Positions 1-12,160 of a stretch of 64,000 nt of DNA are shown here, in pieces. How positions within the stretch are numbered: the first letter of the stretch is position 1; every line of letters begins with the position of its first letter. The notes under the pieces are model-generated. The model was given only the letters and a program-made list of their open reading frames with translations, was not told the DNA's origin and ran no database searches. This stretch comes from Sisyra terminalis (lineage: Eukaryota > Arthropoda > Insecta > Neuroptera > Sisyridae): NCBI GenBank assembly GCA_958496175.1, contig OY292279.1, positions 186,001 through 250,000 of the forward strand, read 5' to 3'. Position numbers and translations under genes: made by a program.

Positions 1-744
1 CAATGATATCCGCAAAAATAACCGCAATAATATCCGCAAAAATAACCGCAATAATATCCGCTAAAATAACCGCAATGATATCCGCAAAAATAACCGCAAA
101 TATCACCGCAAAATAACCGCAATGATATCCGCAAAAATAACCGCAATAATATCCGCAAAAATAACCGCAATTATCACCGCAAAATAACCGCAATGATATC
201 CGCAAAAATAACCGCAAATATTACCGCAAAATAACCGCAATGATATCCGCAAAAATAACCGCAAATATTACAGCAAAATAACCGCAATAATATCCTCAAA
301 AATAACCGCAATGATATCCGCAAAAATAACCGCAAATATCACCGCAAAATAACCGCAATGATATCCGCAAAAATAACCGCAATGATATCCGCAAAAATAA
401 CCGCAATAATATCCGCAAAAATAACCGCAATGATATCCGCAAAAATAACCGCAAATATTACCGCAAAATAACCGCAATGATATCCGCAAAAATAACCGCA
501 AATATCACCGCAAAATAACCGCAATGATATCCGCAAAAATAACCGCAATGATATCCGCAAAAATAACCGCAATTTTAACCGCAAAATAACCGCAATGATA
601 TCCGCAAAAATAACCGCAATAATATCCGCAAAAATAACCGCAATAATATCCGCAAAAATAACCGCAATGATATCCGCAAAAATAACCGCAATGATATCCG
701 CAAAATTAACCGCAAATATTACAGCAAAATAACCGCAATAATAT

Positions 745-1211
745 CCGCAAAAATAACCGCAAATATTACCGCAAATATCACCGCAAAATAACCGCAATTA
801 TATCCGCAAATATCACCGCAAAATAACCGCAATGATATCCGCAAAAATAACCGCAATAATATCCGCAAAAATAACCGCAATAATATCCGCTAAAATAACC
901 GCAATCATATCCGCAAAAATAACCGCAAATATCACCGCAAAATAACCGCAATGATATCCGCAAAAATAAGCGCAATAATATCCGCAAAAATAACCGCAAT
1001 TATCATCGCAAAATAACCGCAATGATATCCGCAAAAATAACCGCAAATATTACCGCAAAATAACCGATATGATATCCGCAAAAATAACCGCAAATATTAC
1101 AGCAAAATAACCGCAATAATATCCGCAAAAATAACCGCAATGATATCCGCAAAAATAACCGCAAATATCACCGCAAAATAACCGCAATGATATCCGCAAA
1201 AATAACCGCAA
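745..1211. repeat. Copy 1 of a 467-bp segment repeated 3,908 bp downstream
   Basis: It aligns with 4,653-5,119 at a constant offset of 3,908 bp. Both copies share a rare 35-bp monomer made of three half-units (757-791 here: CCGCAAATATTA, then CCGCAAATATCA, then CCGCAAAATAA). The copies differ at scattered single bases, so the duplication is not recent. Edges are placed where the order of A and B monomers stops matching. Confidence 0.75.
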
Positions 1212-4200
1212 TGATATCCGCAAAAATAACCGCAATATTATCCGCAAAAATAACCGCAATGATATCCGCAAAAATAACCGCAAATATTACCGCAAAATAA
1301 CCGCAATGATATCCGCAAAAATAACCGCAAATATCACCGCAAAATAACAGCAATGATATCCGCAAAAATAACCGCAATGATATCCGCAAAAATAACCGCA
1401 AATATCACCGCAAAATAACCGCAATGATATCCGCAAAAATAACCGCAATAATATCCGCAAAAATAAGCGCAATAATATCCGCAAAAATAACCGCAATGAT
1501 ATCCGCAAAAATAACCGCAAATATCACCGCAAAATAACCGCAATGATATCCGCAAAAATAACCGCAATAATATCCGCAAAAATAACCGCAAATATCTCCG
1601 CAAAATAACCGCAATGATATCCGCAAAAATAACCGCAAATATAACCGCAAAATAACCGCAATGATATCCGCAAAAATAACCGCAATGATATCCGCAAAAA
1701 TAACCGCAATAATATCCGCAAAAATAACCGCTAATGTTACCGCAAAATAACCGCAATGATATCCGCAAAAATAACCACAATGATATCTGCAAAAATAACC
1801 GCAATAATATCCGCAAAAATAACCGCAATGATATCCGCAAAAATAACCGCAAATATTACCGCAAAATAACCGCAATGATATCCGCAAAAATAACCGCTAT
1901 AATATCCGCAAAAATAACCGCAAGTATATCCGCAAAATGAACCGCAAATATTACAGCAAAATAACCGCAATAATATCCGCAAAAATAACCGCTAATATTA
2001 CCGCAAAATAACCGCAAATATCACCGCAAAATAACCGCAATGATATCCGCAAAAATAACCGCAAATATCACCGCAAAATAACCGCAATGATATCCGCAAA
2101 AATAACCGCAATAATATCCGCAAAAATAACCGAAATAATATCCGCAAAAATAACCGCAATGATATCCGCAAATATAACCGCAAATATCACCGCAAAGTAA
2201 CCGCAATGATATCCGCAAAAATAACCGCAATGATATCCGCAAAAATAACCGCAAATATCACCGCAAAATAACCGCAATGATATCCGCAAAAATAACCGCA
2301 ATGATATCCGCAAAAATAACCGCAATAATATCCGCAAAAATAACCGCAATGATATCCGCAAAAATAACCGCAAATATTACCGCAAAATAACCGCAATGAT
2401 ATCCGCAAAATTAACCGCAAATATCACCGCAAAATAACCGCAATGATATCCGCAAAAATAACCGCAATGATATCCGCAAAGATAACCGCAATTATCACCG
2501 CAAAATAACCGCAATGAAATCCGCAAAAAAAACCGCAATAATATCCGCAAAAATAACCGCAATAATATCCGCAAAAACAACCGCAATGATATCCGCAAAA
2601 ATAACCGCAAATATCACCGCAAAATAACCGCAATGATATCCGCAAAAATAACCGCAATAATATCCGCAAAAATAACCGCAAATATCACCGCAAAATAACC
2701 AATATGATATCCGCAAATATTACCGCAAAATAACCGCAATGATATCCGCAAAAATAACCGCAATGATATCCGCAAAAATAACCGCAATTATCACCGCAAA
2801 ATAACCGCAATGATATCCGCAAAAATAACCGCAAATATTACCGCAAAATAACCGCAATGATATCCGCAAAAATAACCGCAAATATTACAGCAAAATAACC
2901 GCAATAATATCCGCAAAAATAACCGCAATGATATCCGCAAAAATAACCGCAAATATCACCGCAAAATAACCGCAATGATATCCGCAAAAATAACCGCAAT
3001 GATATCCGCAAAAATAACCGCAATAATATCCGCAAAAATAACCGCAATGATATCCGCAAAAATAACCGCAAATATTACCGCAAAATAACCGCAATGATAT
3101 CCGCAAAAATAACCGCAATAATATCCGCAAACATAACCGCAAATGTTACCGCAAAATAACCGCAATGATATCCGCAAAAATAACCGCAATGATATCCGCA
3201 AAAATAACCGCAATAATATCCGCAAAAATAACCGCAATGATATCCGCAAAAATAACCGCAAATATTACCGCAAAATAACCGCAATGATATCCGCAAAAAT
3301 AACCGCAATAATATCCGCAAAAATAACCGCAATGATATCCGCAAAATGAACCGCAAATATTACAGCAAAATAACAGCAATAATATCCGCAAAAATAACCG
3401 CAAATATTACCGCAAAATAACCGCAAATATCACCGCAAAATAACCGCAATGATATCCGCAAAAATAACCGCAAATATCACCGCAAAATAACCGCAATGAT
3501 ATCCGCAAAAATGACCGCAAATATCACCGCAAAAATAACCGCAATAATATCCGCAAAAATAACCGCAATGATATCCGCAAAAATAACCGCAATGATTTCC
3601 GCAAAAATAACCGCAAATATTACCGCAAAATAACCGCAATGATATCCGCTAAAATAACCGCAAATATCACCGCAAAATAACCGCAATGATATCCGCAAAA
3701 ATAACCGCAATAATATCCGCAAAAATAACCGCAATAATATCCGCAAAAATAACCGCAATGATATCCGCAAAAATAACCGCAAATATTACCGCAAAATAAC
3801 CGCAATGATATCCGCAAAAATAACCGCAATAATATCCGCAAAAATAACCGCAAATATCACCGCAAAATAACCGCAATGATATCCGCAAAAATAACCGCAA
3901 ATATTACCGCAAAATAACCGCAATGATATCCGCAAAATTAACCGCAATGATATCCGCAAAAATAACCGCAATAATATCCGCAAAAATAACCGCAATGATA
4001 TCCGCAAAAATAACCGCAATAATATCCGCAAAAATAACCGCAAATATTACCGCAAAATAACCGCAATGATATCCGCAAAAATAACCGCAAAATAACCGCA
4101 ATGATATCCGCAAAAATAACCGCAATAATATCCGCAAAAATAACCGCAATGATATCCGCAAAAATAACCGCAAATATTACCGCAAAATAACCGCAATGAT

Positions 4201-4652
4201 ATCCGCAAAAATAACCGCAAATATCACCGCAAAATAACCGCAATGATATCCGCAAAAATAACCGCAATGATATCCGCAAAAATAACCGCAAATATTACCG
4301 CAAAATAACCGCAATGATATCCGCAAAAATAACCGCAAATATCACTTCAAAATAACCGCAATGATATCCGCAAAAATAACCGCAATAATATCCGCAAAAA
4401 TATCCGCAATGATATCCGCAAAATTAACCGCAAATATTACAGCAAAATAACCGCAATAATATCCGCAAAAATAACCGCAAATATTACCGCAAAATAACCG
4501 CAAAGATATCCGCAAAAATAACCGCAATAATATCCGCAATAATAACCGCAAATGTTACCGCAAAATAACCGCAATGATATCCGCAAAAATAACCGCAATA
4601 ATTTCCGCAAAAATAACCGCAATAATATCCGCAAAAATAACCGCAATGATAT

Positions 4653-5119
4653 CCGCAAAAATAACCGCAAATATTACCGCAAATATCTCCGCAAAATAAC
4701 CGCAATGATATCCGCAAATATCACCGCAAAATAACCGCAATGATATCCGCAAAAATAACCGCAATAATATCCGCAAAAATAACCGCAATAATATCCGCTA
4801 AAGTAAGCGCAATGATATCCGCAAAAATAACCGCAAATATCACCGCAAAATAACCGCAATGATATCCGCAAAAATAACCGCAATAATATCCGCAAAAATA
4901 ACCGCAATTATCACCGCAAAATAACCGCAATGATATCCGCAAAAATAACCGCAAATATTACCGCAAAATAACCGCAATGATATCCGCAAAAATAACCGCA
5001 AATATTACAGCAAATTAACCGCAATAATATCCGCAAAAATAACCGCAATGATATCCGCAAAAATAACCGCAAATATCACCGCAAAATAACCGCATTGATA
5101 TCCGCAAAAATAACCGCAA
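4653..5119. repeat. Copy 2 of the 467-bp segment
   Basis: Partner of 745-1,211 at an offset of 3,908 bp. The three-half-unit monomer is at 4,665-4,699, with a CTCC change in its middle half-unit. Several private substitutions occur, such as AAAGTAAGCGC near 4,801 and CAAATTAACC near 5,012. Confidence 0.75.
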
Positions 5120-5540
5120 ATATCACCGCAAAATAACCGCAATGATATCCGCAAAAATAACCGCAATAATATCCGCAAAAATAACCGCAAATGTTACAGC
5201 AAAATAACCGCAATAATATCCGCAAAAATAACCGCTAATATTGCCGCAAAATAACCGCAATGATATCCGCAAAAATAACCGCACATATCACCGCAAAATA
5301 ACCGCAATGATATCCGCAAAAATAACCGCAAATATCACCGCAAAATAACCGCATTGATATCCGCAAAAATAACCGCAAATATCACCGCAAAATAACCGCA
5401 ATGATATCCGCAAAAATAACCGCAATAATATCCGCCAAAATAACCGCAAATGTTACCGCAAAATAACCGCAATAATAACCGCAAATAACACCGCAATGAT
5501 ATCCGCAAAAATCACCGCAATAATATCCGCAAAAATAACC

Positions 5541-6154
5541 GCAAATATCACCGCAAAATAACCGCAATGATATCCGCAAAAATAACCGCAAATATTACCG
5601 CAAAATAACCGCAATGATATCCGCAAAAATAACCGCAATGATATCCGCAAAAATAACCGCAATAATATCCGCAAAAATAACCGCAATGATATCCGCAAAA
5701 ATAACCGCAAATATTACCGCAAAATAACCGCAATGATATCCGCAAAAATAACCGCAAATATCACCGCAAAATAACCGCAATGATATCCGCAAAAATAACC
5801 GCAATAATATCCGCAAAAATAACCGCAAATATCACCGCAAATTAACCGCAATGATATCCGCAAAAATAACCGCAAATATTACCGCAAAATAACCGCAATG
5901 ATATCCGCAAAAATAACCGCAAATATCACCGCAAAATAACCGCAATGATATCCGCAAAAATAACCGCAATGATATCCGCCAAAATAACCGCAAATATCAC
6001 CGCAAAATAACCGCAATGATATCCGCAAAAATAACCGCAATAATATCCGCAAAAATAACCGCAAATATCACCGCAAAATAACCGCAATGATATCCGCTAA
6101 AATAACCGCAAATATCACCGCAAAATAACCGCAATGATATCCGAAAAAATAACC
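5541..6154. repeat. 614-bp higher-order repeat, copy 1
   Basis: It is followed directly by a second copy at an offset of 614 bp. Shared rare variants include CCGCCAAAATAA (second C at 5,980, partner 6,594), CCGCTAAAATAA (T at 6,098, partner 6,712) and CCGAAAAAATAA (near 6,143, partner 6,757). The left edge is placed where the B-monomer register stops matching, within about 20 bp. Confidence 0.85.
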
Positions 6155-6818
6155 GCAAATATCACCGCAAAATAACCGCAATGATATCCGCAAAAATAAC
6201 CGCAAATATTACCGCAAAATAACCGCAATGATATCCGCAAAAATAACCGCTATGATATCCGCAAAAATAACCGCAATAATATCCGCAAAAATAACCGCAA
6301 TGATATCCGCAAAAATAACCGCAAATATTACCGCAAAATAACCGCAATGATATCCGCAAAAATAACCGCAAATATCACCGCAAAATAACCGCAATGATAT
6401 CCGCAAAAATAACCGCAATAATATCCGCAAAAATAACCGCAAATATCACCGCAAAATAACCGCAATGATATCCGCAAAAATAACCGCAAATATTACCGCA
6501 AAATAACCGCAATGATATCCGCAAAAATAACCTCAAATATCACCGCAAAATAACCGCAATGATATCCGCAAAAATAACCGCAATGATATCCGCCAAAATA
6601 ACCGCAAATATCACCGCAAAATAACCGCAATGATATCCGCAAAAATAACCGCAATAATATCCGCAAAAATAACCGCAAATATCACCGCAAAATAACCGCA
6701 ATGATATCCGCTAAAATAACCGCAAATATCACCGCAAAATAACCGCAATGATATCCGAAAAAATAACCGCAAATATCACCGCAAAATAACCGCAATGATA
6801 TCCGCAAAAATAACCGCA
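6155..6818. repeat. 614-bp higher-order repeat, copy 2
   Basis: Second copy of the 614-bp unit, with homology running about 50 bp past one full period before the monomer order diverges near 6,818. It differs from copy 1 by a few single-base changes, for example CCGCTATGATAT at 6,251 and CCTCAAATATCA near 6,533. The stretch from here to about 7,228 also matches 13,073-14,146 at an offset of 6,918 bp and, in part, 11,559-12,100 at 5,404 bp, so the block was re-used in the large HOR further right. Confidence 0.85.
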
Positions 6819-7427
6819 ATAATATCCGCAAAAATAACCGCAAATATTACCGCAAAATAACCGCAATGATATCCGCAAAAATAACCGCAATGATATCCGA
6901 GAAAATAACCGCAATGATATCCGCAAAAATAACCGCAAATATTACCGCAAAATAACCGCAATGATATCCGCAAAAATAACCGCACATATCACCGCAAAAT
7001 AACCGCAATGATATCCGCAAAAATAACCGCAATGTTATCCGCAAAAATAACCGCAAATATCACCGAAAAATAACCGCAATGATATCCGAAAAAATAACCG
7101 CAAATATCACCGCAAAATAACCGCAATGATATCCGCAAAAATAACCGCAATAATATCCGCAAAAATAACCGCAAATATTACCGCAAAATAACCGCAATGA
7201 TATCCGCAAAAATAACCGCAATGATATCCACAAAAATAACCGCAAATAACACCGCAAAATATCTGCAATGATATCCGCAAAAATAACCGCAATAATATCC
7301 GCAAAAATAACCGCAAATATCACCGCAAAATAACCGCAATGATATCCGCAAAAATAACCGCAATGATATCCGCAAAAATAACAGCAAATAACACTGCAAA
7401 ATAACCGCAATGATATCCGCAAAAATA
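6819..7427. repeat. Mosaic array with variants shared by the large HOR
   Basis: It continues the match to the 13-14 kb block (offset 6,918) to about 7,228. From about 7,107 to 7,320 it matches 17,759-17,972 at an offset of 10,652 bp, marked by the rare forms ATATCCACAAAAATAA, CAAATAACACCGC and ATATCTGCAATG. It is therefore a junction between two pieces that lie in different places in the 12-21 kb HOR. Confidence 0.7.
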
Positions 7428-7935
7428 ACCGCAATAATATCCGCAAAAATAACCGCAAATATCACCGCAAAATAACCGCAATGATATCCGCAAAAATAAC
7501 CGCAATAATATCCGCAAAAATAACCGCAATGATATCCGCAAAAATAACCGCAAATATTACCGCAAAATAACCGCAATGATATCCGCAAAAATAACCGCAA
7601 TGATATCCGCAAAAATAACCGCAAATATTACCGCAAAATAACCGCAATGATATCCGCAAAAATAACCGCACATATCACCGCAAAATAACCGCAATGATAT
7701 CCGCAAAAATAACCGCAAATATCACCGCAAAATAACCGCAATGATATCCGCAAAAATAACCGCAAATATCACCGCAAAATAACCGAAATGATATCCGCAA
7801 AAATAACCGCAAAATAACCGCAATGATATCCGCAAAAATAACCGCAATAATATCCGCAAAAATAACCGCAAATGTTACCGCAAAATAACCGCAATGATAT
7901 CCGCAAAAATAACCGCAATGATATCCGCAAAAATA
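7428..7935. repeat. 508-bp segment repeated at +791 bp, copy 1
   Basis: It matches 8,219-8,726 at a constant offset of 791 bp. Diagnostic shared variants are CCGCACATATCA (at 7,667 and 8,458) and CCGAAATGATAT (near 7,783 and 8,574). A lone 11-bp half-unit CCGCAAAATAA near 7,808 also recurs in the partner near 8,599. Confidence 0.8.
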
Positions 7936-8218
7936 ACCGCAATAATATCCGCAAAAATAACCGCAATGATATCCGCAAAAATAACCGCAATAATATCCGC
8001 AAAAATAAACATAAATATTACCGCAAAATAACCGCAATGATATCCGCAAAAATAACCGCTAATATTACCGCAAAATAACCGCAATGATATCCGCAAAAAT
8101 AACCGCAAATATCACCGCAAAATAACCGCAATGATATCCGCAAAAATAACCGCAAATATTACAGCAAAATAACCGCAATAATATCCGCAAAAATAACCGC
8201 AAATATTACCGCAAAATA
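7936..8218. repeat. Irregular monomer array between the two 791-bp offset copies
   Basis: Ordinary A and B monomers, with a private AAACATAAATATTACC form near 8,008. No other structure is seen. Confidence 0.8.
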
Positions 8219-8726
8219 ACCGCAATGATATCCGCAAAAATAACCGCAAATATCACCGCAAAATAACCGCAATGATATCCGCAAAAATAACCGCAATAAT
8301 ATCCGCAAAAATAACCGCAATGATATCCGCAAAAATAACCGCAAATATTACCGCAAAATAACCGCAATGATATCCGCAAAAATAACCGCAATGATATCCG
8401 CAAAAATAACCGCAAATATTACCGCAAAATAACCGCAATGATATCCGCAAAAATAACCGCACATATCACCGCAAAATAACCGCAATGATATCCGCAAAAA
8501 TAACCGCAAATATCACCGCAAAATAACCGCAATGATATCCGCAAAAATAACCGCAAATATCACCGCAAAATAACCGAAATGATATCCGCAAAAATAACCG
8601 CAAAATAACCGCAATGATATCCGCAAAAATAACCGCAATAATATCCGCAAAAATAACCGCAAATGTTACCGCAAAATAACCGCAATAATATCCGCAAAAA
8701 TAACCGCAATGATATCCGCAAAAATA
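8219..8726. repeat. 508-bp segment repeated at +791 bp, copy 2
   Basis: Partner of 7,428-7,935. Immediately after it, at 8,727-8,750, comes the rare form ACAGCAAATAACACTGC. The same form lies at 7,381, so the order of flanking pieces differs between the two copies. Confidence 0.8.
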
Positions 8727-10049
8727 ACAGCAAATAACACTGCAAAATAACCGCAATGATATCCGCAAAAATAACCGCAATAATATCCGCAAAAATAACC
8801 GCAAATATCACCGCAAAATAACCGCCATGATATCCGCAAAAATAACCGCAAATATTACCGCAAAATAACCGCAATGATATCCGCAAAAATAACCGCAATG
8901 ATATCCGCAAAAATAAGCGCAATAATATCCACAAAAATAACCGCAATGATATCCGCAAAAATAACCGCAAATATTACCGCAAAATAACCGCAATGATATC
9001 CGCAAAAATAACCGCAATTATCACCGCAAAATAACCGCAATGATATCCGCAAAAATAACCGCAATAATATCCGCAAAAATAACCATAAATAATACAGCAA
9101 AATAACCGCAATGATATCCGCAAAAATAACCGCAAATATCACCGCAAAATAACCGCAATGATATCCGCAAAAATAACCGCAAATATCACCGCAAAATAAC
9201 CGCAATGATATCCGCAAAAATAACCGCAAATATTACAGCAAAATAACCGCAATAATATCCGCAAAAATAACCGCAAATATTACCGCAAAATAACCGCAAT
9301 GATATCCGCAAAAATTACCGCAAATATCACCGCGAAATAACCGCAATGATATCCGCAAAAATAACCGCAATAATATCCGCAAAAATAACCATAAATATTA
9401 CCGCAAAATAACCGCAATGATATTCGCAAAAATAACCGCAAATATCACCGCAAAATAACCGCAATGATATCCGCAAAAATAACCGCAATGATATCCGCAA
9501 AAATAACCGCAATAATATCCGCAAAAATAACCGCAATGATATCCGCAAAAATAACCGCAAATATTACCGCAAAATAACCGCAATGATATCCGCAAAAATA
9601 ACCGCAAATATCACCGCACAATAACCGCAATGATATCCGCAAAAATAACCGCAATGATATCCGCAAAAATAACCGCAAATATTACCGCAAAATAACCGCA
9701 ATGATATCCGCAAAAATAACCGCAAATATCACCGCAAAATAACCGCAATGATCTCCGCAAAAATAACCGCAATAATATCCGCAAAAATAACCGCAATAAT
9801 ATCCGCAAAAATAACCGCCATGATATCCGCAAAAATAACCGCAAATATCACCGCAAAATAACCGCAATGATATCCGCAAAAATAACCGCAATAATATCCG
9901 CAAAAATAACCGCAAATATCACCGCAAAATAACCGCAATGATATCCGCAAAAATAACCGCAAATATTACCGCAAAATAACCGCAATGATATCCGATAAAA
10001 TAACCGCAATGATATCCGCAAAAATAACCGCAATTATATCCGCAAAAAT
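8727..10049. repeat. Irregular monomer array
   Basis: No clear long period. It contains scattered variants such as AACCATAAATAATACAGC near 9,083, ACCATAAATATTACCGC near 9,389 and ATGATCTCCGCAAAAATAA near 9,749. The last form, a GATCTCC change, is also found in the large HOR copies and near 22,250, so part of this stretch shares ancestry with them. Confidence 0.75.
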
Positions 10050-10511
10050 AACCGCAATGATATCCGCAAAAATAACCGCAATAATATCCGCAAAAATAAC
10101 CGCAAATATTACCGCAAAATAACCGCAATGATATCCACAAAAATAACCGCAAATATCACCGCAAAATAACCGCAATGATATCCGCAAAAATAACCGCAAT
10201 GATATCCGCAAAAATAACCGCAATAATATCCGCAAAAATAACCGCAATGATATCTGCAAAAATAACCGCAAATATTACCGCAAAATAACCGCAATGATAT
10301 CCGCAAAAATAACCGCAAATATCACCGCAAAATAACCGCAATGATATGCGCAAAAATAACCGCAATGATATGCGCAAAAATAACCGCAAATATCACCGCA
10401 AAATAACCGCAATGATATCCGCAAAAATAACCGCAATAATATCCGCAAAAATAACCGCAATAATATCCGCAAAAATAACCGCAAAAATAACCGCAAATAT
10501 CACCGCAAAAT
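10050..10511. repeat. 462-bp repeat, copy 1
   Basis: It aligns with 10,512-10,899 at an offset of 462 bp. Shared markers are ATATCTGCAAAAATAA (TATCTGC at 10,251 and 10,713) and ATATGCGCAAAAATAA (near 10,370 and 10,832). The match covers about 388 bp. Confidence 0.8.
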
Positions 10512-10899
10512 AACCGCAATGATATCCGCAAAAATAACCGCAATAATATCCGCAAAAATAACCGCAAATATTACCGCAAAATAACCGCAATGATATCCGC
10601 AAAAATAACCGCAAATATCAACGCAAAATAACCGCAATGATATCCGCAAAAATAACCGCAATGATATCCGCAAAAATAACCGCAATAATATCCGCAAAAA
10701 TAACCGCAATGATATCTGCAAAAATAACCGCAAATATTACCGCAAAATAACCGCAATGATATCCGCAAAAATAACCGCAAATATCACCGCAAAATATCCG
10801 CAATGATATCCGCAAAAATAACCGCAATGATATGCGCAAAAATAACCGCAAATATTACCGCAAAATAAACGCAATGATATCCGCAAAAATAACCGCAAA
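10512..10899. repeat. 462-bp repeat, copy 2 (partial)
   Basis: Partner of the previous unit. Its right part overlaps the start of the next, larger higher-order repeat, so a segment that was already duplicated was later included in a larger amplification. Confidence 0.75.
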
Positions 10900-12160
10900 T
10901 ATCACCGCAAAATAACCGCAATGATATCCGCTAAAATAACCGCAATAATATCCGCAAAAATAACCGCAATGATATCCGCAAAATTAACCGCAAATATTAC
11001 AGCAAAATAACCGCAATAATATCCGCAAAAATAACCGCAAATATTACCGCAAAATAACCGCAATGATATCCGCAAAAATAACCGCAATAATATCCGCAAA
11101 AATAACCGCAATAATATCCGCAAAAATAACAGCAATGATATCCGCAAAAATAACCGCAAATATTACCGCAAAATAACCGCAATGATATCCGCAAAAATAA
11201 CCGCAAATATCACCGCAAAATAACCGCAATGATATCCGCAAAAATAACCGCAATGATATCCGCAAAAAAAACCGCAATAATATCCGCAAAATTAACCGCA
11301 AATATTACAGCAAAATAACCGCAATGATATCCGCAAAAATAGCCGCAATAATATCCGCAAAAATAACCGCTATTATATCCGCATAAATAACTGCAAATAT
11401 TACCGCAAAATAACCGCAATGATATCCGCAAAAATAACCGCAAATATCACCGCAAAATAACCGCAATGATCTCCGCAAAAATAACCGCAATAATATCCGC
11501 AAAAATAACCGCAATAATATCCGCAAAAATAATTGCAATGATATCCGCAAAAATAACCGCAAATATCACCGCAAAATAACCGCAATGATATCCGCAAAAA
11601 TAACCGCAAATATCACCGCAAAATAACCGCAATGATATCCGCAAAAATAACCGCTATGATATCCGCAAAAATAACCGCAATAATATCCGCAAAAATAACC
11701 GCAATGATATCCGCAAAAATAACCGCAAATATTACCGCTAAATAACCGCAATGATATCCGCAAAAATAACCGCAAATATCACCGATAAATAACCGCAATG
11801 ATATCCGCAAAAATAACCGCAATAATATCCGCAAAAATAACCGCAAATATCACCGCAAAATAACCGCAATGATATCCGCAAAAATAACCGCAAATATTAC
11901 CGCAAAATAACCGCAATGATATCCGCAAAAATAACCGCAAATATCACCGCAAAATAACCGCAATGATATCCGCAAAAATAACCGCAATGATATCCGCCAA
12001 AATAACCGCAAATATCACCGCAAAATAACCGCAATGATATCCGCAAAAATAACCGCAATAATATCCGCAAAAATAACCGCAAATATCACCGCAAAATAAC
12101 CGCAATGATATCCGCTAAAATAACCGCAAATATCACCGCAAAATAACCGCAATGATATCC
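10718..12160. repeat. Large HOR series, partial copy 0 (1,443 bp)
   Basis: It matches 12,161 onward at +1,443 bp up to about 11,120 and at +1,514 bp after that, because the next copy has gained 71 bp (two A monomers and one B). The seam at 12,160 is sharp: this copy ends in a normal CCGCAAAAATAA, where the next copy's equivalent (13,674) passes into CCGAAAAAATAA. Shared markers are AAAATATCCGCAATG (near 10,791 and 12,234), AAAATAAACGCAATG (near 10,862 and 12,305), ATAGCCGCAATAATATC, CCGCATAAATAACTGC, AATAATTGCAATG and CACCGATAAATAA. Confidence 0.85.

Larger units (their letters stand above)
1..5540. repeat. Irregular monomer array, left part
   Basis: A and B monomers alternate here with spacings of mostly 47, 71, 95 and 119 bp. 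I see no long tandem higher-order period. Variants are scattered: a TTCG-less half-unit (ATCACTTCAA) at 4,341-4,350, a CCAATATGATATCC form near 2,700, and many single-base changes. Single-copy variants are denser than in the recently amplified blocks further right, which fits an older or less homogenised stretch. One dispersed pair of segments lies inside and is listed separately. No gene or other element is seen. Confidence 0.85.

Noticed and set aside
2695..2735. Possible short foreign insertion (CCAATATGATATCCGC)
   Set aside because: It is explained by small changes within ordinary half-units; the array continues in register on both sides.
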